Source: Allodiplogaster sudhausi (taxonomy: Eukaryota > Nematoda > Chromadorea > Rhabditida > Diplogasteridae). From it: a stretch of DNA of 64,000 bases. The DNA lies in NCBI GenBank assembly GCA_945643635.1, contig CALZFC010000015.1, positions 2,113,501 to 2,177,500 on the forward strand, in the 5' to 3' direction. The stretch's first letter is position 1. The number at the start of each line of letters is the position of its first letter. The translations under genes and the position numbers were made by a program. A model generated the notes under the pieces. That model searched no databases, was not told where the DNA came from, and saw only the letters and a list, made by a program, of their open reading frames with translations. This document shows positions 23,946 through 34,000 of this stretch, piece by piece.

Positions 23946-26742
23946 ATGGAGGCAATCAGTCAACTTCAGTTCATTTGGAACTACGACACATCGCAACCCT
24001 ACAACTGCAAGTAGATAAGATTTCGCTGCTCTGCTGTTTCCTTCGGCACGTGCATACAGATTCAAGACACTCTTTTCAGTTTGTTCATGGCACCAGGCAT
24101 CGAATGGAGTACACGGTTTGGCACGCAGAACTTGCCTCTGGGCATCTATTTCATCACTCTCAGTGTCGTCTACGAATTCCTCTACTGTCTCTGCGCAATT
24201 GCAATGTGGGATCAGCGACAGCATTCGTGCTACAAAGTTAGATCCCCTCGAAACCATGCTTTTTTTTAAAATTTTAATGGTTATTATTTTTAAAGCTCGT
24301 TTATATCTACATATAAGTACATACAAACATATTGATCTTGGCCCAGTTATCAACAAAAGTATTTTTCAGATTATGATTTTTCTGGCTCTGAATGATATGT
24401 GCGGCCTTATCACAAGAGGAATTCTTCCCGGAATATATCTTCTCACAGCAGAAGTCTACTGTAGCCATCCAGCATTCAATTACTTGATTGGCGCCTTCGG
24501 ATTAGGCAAGCTAACGTTGAAAGACATGCATAAGTAAATACATGTAGAACGGGGAGCTAGAGGTACTATAGCTGAAAAAATGAGAGAGTTCGAGAAAGAA
24601 GGAGAGGGAGAAAGTGAGAGAGGAAGAAAAAGAGAAGAGGGAGAGAGAGAGTGAGAGAGCGACGAAAGAGAGAGTAAGTGATAGAGCGATGAAAGAGAGA
24701 ATGAGTGAGAGAGCGACGAAAGAGAGAGTAAGTGATAGAGCGATGAAAGAGAGAATGAGTGAGAGAGCGACGAAAGAGAGAGTAAGTGATAGAGCGATGA
24801 AAGAGAGAATGAGTGAGAAAGCGACGAAAGAGAGAATAAGTGATAGAGCGATGAAAGAGAGAATGAGTGAGAGAGCGACGAAAGAGAGAGTAAGTGATAG
24901 AGCGATGAAAGAGAGAATGAGTGAGAGAGCGACGAAAGAGAGAGTAAGTGATAGAGCGATGAAAGAGAGAATGAGTGAGAGAGCGACGAAAGAGAGAATG
25001 AGTGAGAGAGCGACGAAAGAGAGAGTAAGTGATATTGCGATGAAAGAGAGAATGAGTGAGAGAGCGACGAAAGAGAGAGTAAGTGATAGAGCGATGAAAG
25101 AGAGAATGAGTGAGAGAGCGACGAAAGAGAGAGTAAGTGATAGAGCGATGAAAGAGAGAATGAGTGAGAGAGCGACGAAAGAGAGAATGAGTGAGAGAGC
25201 GACGAAAGAGAGAGTAAGTGATAGAGCGATGAAAGAGAGAATGAGTGAGAGAGCGACGAAAGAGAGAATGAGTGAGAGAGCGACGAAAGAGAGAGTAAGT
25301 GATAGAGCGATGAAAGAGAGAATGAGTGAGAGAGCGACGAAAGAGAGAATGAGTGAGAGAGCGACGAAAGAGAGAGTAAGTGATAGAGCGATGAAAGAGA
25401 GAATGAGTGAGAGAGCGACGAAAGAGAGAGTAAGTGATAGAGCGATGAAAGAGAGAATGAGTGAGAGAGCGACGAAAGAGAGAGTAAGTGATAGAGCGAT
25501 GAAAGAGAGAATGAGTGAGAGAGCGACGAAAGAGAGAGTAAGTGATAGAGCGATGAAAGAGAGAATGAGTGAGAGAGCGACGAAAGAGAGAATGAGTGAG
25601 AGAGCGACGAAAGAGAGAGTAAGTGATAGAGCGATGAAAGAGAGAATGAGTGAGAGAGCGACGAAAGAGAGAGTAAGTGATAGAGCGATGAAAGAGAGAA
25701 TGAGTGAGAGAGCGACGAAAGAGAGAATGAGTGAGAGAGCGACGAAAGAGAGAGTAAGTGATAGAGCGATGAAAGAGAGAATGAGTGAGAGAGCGACGAA
25801 AGAGAGAATGAGTGAGAGAGCGACGAAAGAGAGAGTAAGTGATAGAGCGATGAAAGAGAGAATGAGTGAGAGAGCAACGAAAGAGAGAGTAAGTGATAGA
25901 GCGATGAAAGAGAGAATGAGTGAGAGAGCGACGAAAGAGAGAATGAGTGAGAGAGCGACGAAAGAGAGAGTAAGTGATAGAGCGATGAAAGAGAGAATGA
26001 GTGAGAGAGCGACGAAAGAGAGAGTAAGTGATAGAGCGATGAAAGAGAGAATGAGTGAGAGAGCGACGAAAGAGAGAGTAAGTGATAGAGCGATGAAAGA
26101 GAGAATGAGTGAGAGAGCGACGAAAGAGAGAGTAAGTGATAGAGCGATGAAAGAGAGAATAAGTGAGAGAGCGACGAAAGAGAGAATGAGTGAGAGAGCG
26201 ACGAAAGAGAGAGTAAGTGATAGAGCGATGAAAGAGAGAATGAGTGAGAGAGCGACGAAAGAGAGAATGAGTGAGAGAGCGACGAAAGAGAGAGTAACTG
26301 ATAGAACGATGAAAGAGAGAATGAGTGAGAGAGCGACGAAAGAGAGAATGAGTGAGAGAGCGACGAAAGAGAGAGTAAGTGATAGAGCGATGAAAGAGAG
26401 AATGAGTGAGAGAGCGACGAAAGAGAGAGTAAGTGATAGAGCGATGAAAGAGAGAATGAGTGAGAGAGCGACGAAAGAGAGAGAGTAAGTGATAGAGCGA
26501 TGAAAGAGAGAATGAGTGAGAGAGCGACGAAAGAGAGAGTAAGTGATAGAGCGATGAAAGAGAGAATGAGTGAGAGAGCGACGAAAGAGAGAGTAAGTGA
26601 TAGAGCGATGAAAGAGAGAATGAGTGAGAGAGCGACGAAAGAGAGAGTAAGTGATAGAGCGATGAAAGAGAGAATGAGTGAGAGAGCGACGAAAGAGAGA
26701 GATTGAGAGAGAGAGACAGAGAGTGAGCGAGAGAACGACGAA

Positions 26743-26774
<32 letters not shown>

Positions 26775-26839
26775 TGAGCGAGAGAACGACGAAAGAGAGA
26801 GAGAGAGAGAGAGAGACAGAGAGTGAGCGAGAGAACGAC

Positions 26840-26875
<36 letters not shown>

Positions 26876-28014
26876 GAGAACTACGAAAGAGAGAGGCGAA
26901 AGTGAGAGATAGTGAGTTAATAAAATTACAGCAAGAAACAGATAAGAAAATTGCAGGCATCTGGGGGACATGTTGCATGTCTTCATTATTGCTCGTAATC
27001 AATCGCTTTGTTGACTTTTATAAGCTTCGATTACTTGGAATGTTCTTTGAGGTTCTAATTGTACATTTTTGTAGGCAAATAGGCAGATGATTTGTTGTTG
27101 AGGGACGAAATACGCTGTTCTCGCTCTTGCTTCCCATCAGTTTCGGCCTCTACATTACAATCTTCACTCCTCCGACTGTTTTCAATTCCCAGAAAGGCGC
27201 TTTCTTTGTTGATCCCTTCATTAATTCTTCTCCCTTCAAAGTTAGCTTCTTCTGACTCTCTTCCTTGTGATGACCTCTTCAAGTTCTTCAGTACTCCAAC
27301 TATTCTCTTGCCGTCAACAACATTTGCATTGTTGTGGGCACCAGCGCTCTCTACGTTCTGTTCACTATTCTCCTCTTTCTCAAACGGTTACTTCTGCTTT
27401 TCAAGGATATGTATGTAGCTCATCAATTGACTGAATGTTCAGAATAAAAGAAAGAACGCCGGCGTTTACAGCGGGATCCGCTTCTGTCTGTTACTTTTCT
27501 TTCTTTCCCCCACTTATTTCATTTTATCAATATACAAAGTATCTCACTTTATCTTCAGCTTTCTCTCTTTCTCCCTCTCAATGAATCGTCCCATGTCAGA
27601 TCTTCCTTCAATCCTTCTGTATCGCCAGCCTGAATGTGGCCACGGCGTTAGTGTACATCTATTTACAGTTCTTCAAGGCTCCAACTTTCCTGCCCACCCT
27701 TGCCTCCCTTTGCCTCCACACTGCTCACGGTAAACCACTCGATTCCACCATCACCTATGTTCATTTCTTCTTTCCGTTCAGCTGCACCAATCTTCGTTTA
27801 TCTTATATTGAACAATACTATCCGAGGTCGTGTTAAACAGCTCGTTCTTCGATCGGTAAGTGCAGTTGAGAGATGTTCATGTCTACTGGGACAACATAGA
27901 GGGAAGACGGTGACTTGCCGTCGATGCTACATAGCATTCTGGATAGTGTGTTTTCAGCATCGGGTTCGAATCCTCGTCGTCTCAACGTTTTATTTCCTAA
28001 AATACAAATTGTAG
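23946..28014 (+). CDS. Serpentine chemoreceptor, Srt class
   Basis: Nine exons give about 324 residues, a normal Srt length: 23946-24010, 24080-24236, 24370-24505, 26957-27051, 27103-27240, 27292-27414, 27600-27729, 27782-27855 and 27958-28014. The N-terminus has the family's short Tyr-Asn-Cys ending (TSQPYNCK). Then come TM1 (GIYFITLSVVYEFLYCL), SCYKIMIFLALNDMCG before and into TM2, EVYCSHPAFNYLIGAFGLG, TM3 (IWGTCCMSSLLLVINRF), LPISFGLYITIFTPP (TM4) with NSQKGAFFVDPF after it, YSNYSLAVNNICIV (TM5), FLQSFCIASLNVATA (TM6) and AAPIFVYLILNNTIRG (TM7). These match the nematode Srt chemoreceptor family (Pfam 7TM_GPCR_Srt, from memory). Intron 3 (24506-26956, 2451 bp) begins GCAAGC, a GC-AG intron, and contains a minisatellite. 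The donor of exon 6 and the last exon are the least certain parts. Confidence 0.88.
24653..26702. repeat. 27-bp minisatellite in srt intron 3
   Basis: About 76 head-to-tail copies of a 27-bp GA-rich unit in three main variants: A (ending GAGAGTAAGT), B (GATAGAGCGATGAAAG...GAATGAGT) and C (like A but ending GAATGAGT). They are arranged as AB dimers with CAB trimers interspersed, a higher-order pattern. Copies are nearly identical. Because 27 is divisible by three, several frames on both strands stay open for hundreds of codons. A 2-nt insertion near 26480-26488 breaks the + frame, as expected for noncoding DNA. Confidence 0.95.
26703..26875. repeat. Second GA-rich tandem repeat, about 55 bp period
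   Basis: Three copies of a unit containing GACAGAGAGTGAGCGAG and ACGACGAAAG, joined by (GA)n of variable length, directly adjoining the 27-bp array and sharing its CGACGAAAGAGAG core. Confidence 0.85.
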
Positions 28015-28919
28015 GGGAAGAAGCCGAAGATATCTCGCTCACTGCAAGGATGATGCTCTTTCCAGCGATTGACAAATTAAGATATCACCGTACATACATA
28101 CGTATGTACATACACACGCACTCGTTCACTTGCAAGAACAGAAAATGAAATTATTGATGAGTGAAGATACTATAAGATCTCTCGAGATTGCACTTCATAT
28201 CGACTACCATTATGTCACTTGCAACTTGCCATTCAAGCACCTTTCTATCAGTGAATGGATATGAAGAAAGCTGTGATTTGGAAAATAATATATTTAATTT
28301 TTCTTCAAATGCTTCAACGTTTTCGTTATTCGTCCACATTGGGAACACAAAATTTACAGGGAAATAATAAAAAATTTAAGTTTGAAATTATTCTGTTAAA
28401 TGATCAGAATTACTGTATCTTTGCACATATGCCTGATTTGCCGCCTCCTTGCATCTCTCTCGCTCTCTATGTATCCACCCTTAGGCTTTCCCGTTGTGAT
28501 TTCGAGAACTTGTGGAAACCGCAACCACATTTATGATAGAAAGTTCGAACTCACGAGACATCATAATAAAAGAACCTGAGTATATACCTGATATTAATAC
28601 ATGCGCGTTATTATGTTCACATTCAGATCATATTTACATTTTGTTGCTGGATTAGTTAGTAAACGTCAAATGAATAATCCATATCTTTTATTTCACCCCG
28701 TTTATATGGTTCGCTAGTCTTCTTCTTAAACTTTACTCAAGAGAGAGAAGGGAGAACAACTGTAAAGGCGGGAGAGAAGGACAGACAGTAGACGAGGTGG
28801 AATACCATCTAAGAGGAATATTCTCAAATTGCTTGGACTTACTCAACTTCATTTTCAGAGAAAACGCCATTAATGTTGACCGGCGAAACAGGAGGTGGAT
28901 AACGAAGTCTCAGCTGTGC
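28015..28919. other. Convergent gap, srt and membrane gene
   Basis: Holds the 3' ends of the srt gene (+) and the minus-strand membrane gene. AATAAA occurs at 28565. A TACATAC/GTATGTA palindrome lies at 28095-28108. No coding sequence supported. Confidence 0.45.
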
Positions 28920-29250
28920 CTAGTGAATGGTGTCCCTCTCACGAATTCGACCGACTGCGACTTCCATGAAGGAACACTTGCGGGAGCAGAGAATGGACCA
29001 GCGTCTGCAGAAGTTATCTGCCATGTCGCAGAATTGGGCCTGAGAAGAGAAAAGATCATTGTTAACTAGAAGATATCAAGAGACTTCCTTAAAGAAGAGT
29101 AAATAGAGAAGTAGAGAAAGAAACCTGAGCAAGATGGTCGAATTGCGTGACACTTCTGGCCCAGCTGTGAAGCCATTGCTCGACGAGAACGAGCAGAGAA
29201 TGAAACCACGGCCAGAGGAGGAGAATCCACTGTCTGCAGAGGGAACGAAA

Positions 29251-29294
<44 letters not shown>

Positions 29295-30440
29295 CACGGC
29301 TAAGTGAGGGAGAGTGAACTCGCGTGGAGAGACAATGAGAGGGAGGGTGATCTCTCATGGAGGGAGAGTATGAGAAGGAGAATGATCTCGCATGGGGAGA
29401 GAGGAGGGAGTGGATAAGTGTAAATTATGAAGCCAACTCGAAAAGCAGAAGGAGAGTGAGCTCGAGGTAGGCGAGGAGCAGATAGAAGAGAGCCAGGAAG
29501 CACAGAGTGAACAGGAGAGGCTGAACAGGCCAAATTCGATGTCATGGGGTATTTATTGCAATAATTCCTTTTTCATGATAAAATAATAGCATGAGAGCTC
29601 GAGGACGGACAGGCTTGGCCGCAACGAATTCGGCAACTTTGATGGCTGTGCTGCTGAAGTGGCCACTGAGGGAGGCCAGGTGCTCAAGGAGATTCGAGGA
29701 CGACGAAAAACTAAAGATTATTATGACCTCTTTTACCAAAATGAATCGACAACATAAGTATCTTCACCAACCCCGCATCGAACTGGCCGTAGGGGTTGTA
29801 TTTCTCGAATCTGCAGCCAAAATTTTTACTAATGCGAATAAAAAATAAATTTAAAACTTCGAATTTTCTACCAATGAATTCTTCCAAAACCAGGATCTGA
29901 CTGGTCAAGTTGCGATTCACAGTAGTCAGGAGCGGGGATTGCAGTGGCAACCGACTCGACTTCATCAGGATCCAGAATGTAGACACTCGAATTGCTGCGA
30001 CTCCTGTAACTTCAATCACTATTCAGTTCACTATATCTTGGGAATGTACAACAAAAATTACTACCAATGAGAAATTCCGTGCATACAATTATAATAATTC
30101 TATGCCAAAATATATTGGGATTCATATACAAACTGACACCACAACAGCATCAGGTACGATATTCTCCAGAAATCTAAAAGAAATGTGCTAAGGATTTGGT
30201 TTTCGAAAGACTCTGAAATTTAAAAATATGAAACAAGCGAATAAACAACGAACTCCTCATCTTCGTCAAAGAAGTGGACAGTTTCATCCATTTCTACCGC
30301 TTCCTCGATATCCGAAGGGCAGCCAGGGATATCATTTTCTCGGCGATGGATCTTCCTACAACAGTGTCAATGCTATAACGTTCCCAACCACCTCTCACTC
30401 TCTCTCTCTTTCCCTCTCTGTCTCTCCCTTTTCTTCCCTT

Positions 30441-30475
<35 letters not shown>

Positions 30476-30580
30476 TTCCTTCCCTCCGTCTCTCTCACTC
30501 TTTCCTTCCCACTGTCTCTCTCTCTCACTCTCTCTCTCCTTCCTTCCCTCTGTCTCTCTCTCTCCCTTTCTCTCTTCTCT

Positions 30581-30614
<34 letters not shown>

Positions 30615-30729
30615 CCGCGTTAGCTGACATCTTGCGTCTGATCCGCAGGGCTCTCTCAGTCTTGATGCTCTTCTTGCGTGGTCGGAAAGTGCGAGAAGCC
30701 GATGAAGAGAGGGCGGACTGGTGAGCCAT
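28920..30729 (-). CDS. Two-TM membrane protein, unknown family
   Basis: Nine exons with fully agreeing phases give about 271 residues: 30629-30729, 30235-30355, 30138-30163, 29891-30003, 29768-29810, 29611-29710, 29438-29520, 29125-29233 and 28920-29039 (TAG). The N-terminal half is soluble: basic (RTFRPRKKSIK), then acidic (DIEEAVEMDETVHFFDEDEE), then an acidic/Cys segment (DPDEVESVATAIPAPDYC) and a Ser-rich linker. Two hydrophobic spans follow, PLLFTLCFLALFYLLLAYL and WILLLWPWFHSLLVLV, then a Cys-rich tail (DNFCRRWSILCSRKCSF). No signal peptide, so the N-terminus is probably cytosolic. I do not recognise the family. Weakest points are the 26-nt third exon (AG acceptor in CTGGAG) and the fifth exon, where another frame also looks protein-like. 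It is divergent from 31259-32060. Confidence 0.66.
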
Positions 30730-31110
30730 GGTGCAGAGGAGAAGACAACCGTCCTGAGACGTAGAAACAAAGTGAAATGACCGATTGCTGCTCTATCATT
30801 TACCACCCTAAACTGTCTACATCTAAAGAGGGTCCAATAAACAACAAGATAAGTGAAATGCAAAGTGGGCAATTCATTCAAATACAAAATGTCTAGAAGA
30901 TTAAGATTTCATCCCAGTGGCCCGCAACACAACAACAGTGGCATGTAAAGATGAATCATACCGCGTATAAAATCTTATCCCACCATAGTGCACAAAAGCA
31001 AAATAGCGAGGAGCGCTACAGTTCGCACTGCTCTTCTTTGATGTGGCTGATGAAGACAACGTTGATGTGTTGTAGATCATTTGGAACTCGCGCCCACCTT
31101 ATTTCGCGCT

Positions 31111-31160
<50 letters not shown>

Positions 31161-31258
31161 GTTTCTTATACCCGAGCGATTCTTCATCATCCTTTTAAAT
31201 TTATGTTGTAATAACTCTTATCTCATCTTTCTACACTTTCCAGACTCCCTCTGTGCGA
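30730..31258. promoter_or_regulatory. Divergent promoter interval
   Basis: 529 bp between the start codons of two divergent membrane-protein genes; it contains a (CT)n microsatellite at 31117-31157. The + gene's ATG is just after a good splice acceptor (TTCCAG at 31238-31243), which suggests a 5' UTR intron or a trans-splice site. No core promoter element was identified. Confidence 0.45.
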
Positions 31259-31702
31259 ATGGAAGAAGTTGCATGGCAGATCTGGTTGGTGGCATCCCTG
31301 GTCTTCCTTCTCGTCCTTCTTATCTTCTCTCTCCTCGTCGCTCGCTTCTGCAAAGGATGTCTTGGCCACAGTCGCGTCTCCTACTCGGTTAGAACTTTGT
31401 TTTGGCCTTTTATTTGGCTGTATGAGATCCTTCAAGACCGCTATACCAAAGTAAAGAGAAAGAGAGATTGAGAAAGAAATAACGATTGAGAGAGAGAGAA
31501 AGAAAGAGAGAACGAGAGGGGGGGAGAGAATAAAAAGAAAGCGAGAGATTGAGGTAGGGAGAGAGAGAGAGCAAGAATAAGAGAGAGAGAGAGAGAGAGC
31601 AAGAGAGAGAGATAAAGAGAGAGAGAGAGATAAAGAGAGAGAGAGCAAGAACAAGAGAGAGAGATAGAGAGAGCAAGAACAAGAGAGAGATAGAGAGAGC
31701 AA

Positions 31703-31746
<44 letters not shown>

Positions 31747-32060
31747 AGGAGCACGAGGTAAAGATATAACCAGAGAGAATGTCATAGATCTATGGCAGAA
31801 GTTGCAGGTAAGCAGTGTGGCGTTCTCGCGTCGTCGTGGCAGTGACAGCATTCGTCTGCAGAAGGCCATTCGCATTCCGGAGAGAATGCTTGGAGGTGAC
31901 GTGTTCCAGGAGGTCAGTCTTGCTCTCTTCTATCACATCTCTCCCTCTCTCTCCTATCACATCTCTCCCTCTCTCTCCTATCACATCTCTCCCTCTCTTC
32001 CTCTTTCAGATTCCCGTCACCGTCGAGTACGAATCCGATGCAGGGGAAGTCTTGCTGTGA
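31259..32060 (+). CDS. Small single-pass membrane protein
   Basis: Three in-phase exons (31259-31387, 31808-31912, 32010-32060, TGA) encode 94 residues. Residues 1-8 are acidic/short, 9-29 a strong transmembrane span (WLVASLVFLLVLLIFSLLV). Next come a juxtamembrane Cys pair (RFCKGCLG), a basic cytosolic stretch (FSRRRGSDSIRLQKAIR) and an acidic end (VEYESDAGEVLL). A short N-terminus and positive residues after the span suggest a signal anchor with the C-terminus inside the cell. AATAAA at 32314 lies 254 nt after the stop. Family not recognised. The + codon use and correct splice phases make it more than a chance frame. Confidence 0.65.
31465..31745. repeat. (GA)n-rich low-complexity tract
   Basis: Interrupted GAGAGA with recurring AGCAAGAACAAGAGAGAG units, in the first intron of the small membrane-protein gene. 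The Ser/Leu-rich frames on the opposite strand are artefacts of it. Confidence 0.8.
31927..31999. repeat. 24-bp tandem repeat, three copies
   Basis: Three copies of CTATCACATCTCTCCCTCTCT-type units in the second intron of the small membrane-protein gene, ending just before its last splice acceptor. Confidence 0.85.
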
Positions 32061-34000
32061 TGTTCCCCTCGACTTCTTCTCTCTTCAAGCTCAAAGCCAC
32101 ACGCTAATCAGCTAACAATAAGTAACAGTTTGCCATGTTTTGTTTCCACTCGAACTATAGCGTTTTACTCACTTGTACTTACGGGGGCTTGGCCCGACTT
32201 GACCAGATGTCAATTTGTGGTGTGTTTATATCAGTATTACATCCTGTGAATATATCTAGCAGCCTCAAAGGCACTGCACATTTCATTCTTCTTTACTTTG
32301 ATCTGATTCTGTGAATAAAGAATTGCACAGTAATTATTATGTTTAAACGTTTTATTGATCCTCGCTGAATGAAGACGAGGACCCCGTGTACGGATGCCCT
32401 TTCAAAGGGATGGGAACGAATGGGCGGAGCCAGAAAGAAAAGGGGCGGGACGAGTGTCGCATGTCTGGTTCACAAGGAAGCTCTGGTGGCGAAGAAAGAG
32501 AGAAGACATGAGAGAAAGAGAAATGAGACTAACTGAATAAACCGTAAGAGAGAAGAAAGGAAGGAAGAGTTGGAAAGGACCGAGATATCAGAGGAATAAA
32601 CACTTTCACTGCAGCAAGTCAGTGCGAATAGCAGAGGATATACTACAAAATGACAAGGTTACGACTCTCAAGATCAACCGAAAAATGAGGCGATCAATAA
32701 TAAATGGACAAAAAAAAAGATCAAAGAAAAAGAAAAATAATTTTCTAAACCATATCGACACTTATTAACATTACCGTGCACATCGCATAACTCAGTTTCA
32801 GCGAATAAATAATATAACCTTTCAGTAATCGATCCATCCTTTCTATCATTAGTTGACGAGTCAGAGACCCTTAGGGATGGAGGGGGAGAATCTACACCTA
32901 AGATAACAAAGAGGGCATATGAGATTAGGAACTGAGGCTGGCTGAGTAAAACGGAGAGAGTAAAGGGAGTTGTTGTCTTCGAAGAAGGACAATTCAACGG
33001 AGGAAGCATCCATTCAAATCAGACTTGAAAGTACTGGAGGCGAGGTGAAGCGAGCTACGCTTGTAAAACGAACTATTTCAATGATAGAAGTCACAGGGAC
33101 ATATAAAGAGGAAAACGAAGACAAGAAGTGCTCTCACTACTTCAGGGATACAACTCATGAGACGACACGACATGACTACTTTCTTTTGAATGCACACTTG
33201 GACGATTCGTTGAAAGATGATCGGGTGAGAGAGTATGATCAAGCAGAAGGAGCAGAGAAAAAGGGAGGGTGGAATCAGCAGAGGGAGAAGCCAAGGACAA
33301 GGAAGGGAAGCAGTCAACACTGCTCTTCTCACTCATACCCGGCACGGCAATTCTCGAAGGGTGGAAGGGCCAGGCAGTAGTCTCGACTGTACAAGGGAGG
33401 AGAGGGATGGAGGATAGATCCACAGCAGATGATAAGACCAGAGGTATTATGGTGTCAATGCAACAGAGCCAATCTCGTGCTTTTCTTAAGCCACCTCAAG
33501 CAGATATCCTCAGCGAAGTGAGCATATTACAGAGAAGCTGCGAAAGCAAAGAGAAGAAGGTGAGTGGTGCGAGAGTGAGAGAAAGAGTGTGTGTTAGAGA
33601 CCAGAAGTAGTGAGAGAGTACAGGGAGACGAGAGAGGAGTTCAATCAAACAATCACTCTAAGCGCGGCACGTTAAAGTTGTCTAATCATAATTTTGAAAG
33701 AGTATAAGAGAAGGCAGTTAACCTATAAAAGCGCAATAAAATGATCTCCTCTCTCTTCACACAGCGAAAAGAACACCAACCTCTGCCATTCTAGCTAGTA
33801 TGATTAAATACAAAACAGTACATCAAATATATCTTCTGCATAAACATAAGAAAGTGCCCGTGACCACCCAGTACAAGAGATGTGAGGAAGGGAAGGAGGG
33901 AGGCATCATACATCTAAGGGAGGGTGCAGGAGGGGAGACGGAGAGAAAGGCTGGGAAAACGAGAGAGAGACAGAGAGAGAGAGAGCGAGAGACGGAGACC
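32061..34000. other. 3' UTR region of converging genes
   Basis: No gene supported. It most likely contains the 3' UTR of ccr-4 (minus strand, from 34000 downward). Overlapping + frames at 32970-33380 and 33269-33610 lack ATG or family resemblance and arise from a purine-rich + strand. Confidence 0.4.
32314..32319 (+). terminator. Poly(A) signal AATAAA
   Basis: Canonical hexamer 254 nt after the stop codon of the small membrane-protein gene. A minus-strand AATAAA (TTTATT at 32351-32356) lies just beyond, which could end the ccr-4 transcript, so the two 3' ends may meet here. Confidence 0.5.

Noticed and set aside
24653..26702. Regular repeat array resembling a CRISPR locus
   Set aside because: Units are contiguous with no unique spacers, and the genome is eukaryotic.
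24480..27002. Open frames of 840, 806 and 624 codons on both strands
   Set aside because: They are products of a 27-bp repeat whose length is divisible by three; all frames are low-complexity, overlap each other, and the region is an intron of the srt gene whose exons join perfectly across it.
27904..27991. Possible tRNA: perfect B-box GGTTCGAATCC followed by TTTT
   Set aside because: Six of seven acceptor pairs can be drawn, but the T-stem has mismatches, the anticodon arm cannot form a 7-nt loop and the variable region would be about 27 nt. It may be a tRNA-derived relic; it also makes the last srt exon less certain.
29768..29810. Alternative frame FEKYNPYGQFDAGL in the two-TM gene
   Set aside because: It looks protein-like, but the only donor that would bring this frame in creates a TGA at the junction; the chosen frame keeps all nine exons in phase with canonical acceptors.
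32970..33610. Overlapping + strand frames of 136 and 113 codons
   Set aside because: Different frames open together because the strand is purine-rich; no ATG at the first, no family resemblance, probably ccr-4 3' UTR antisense.
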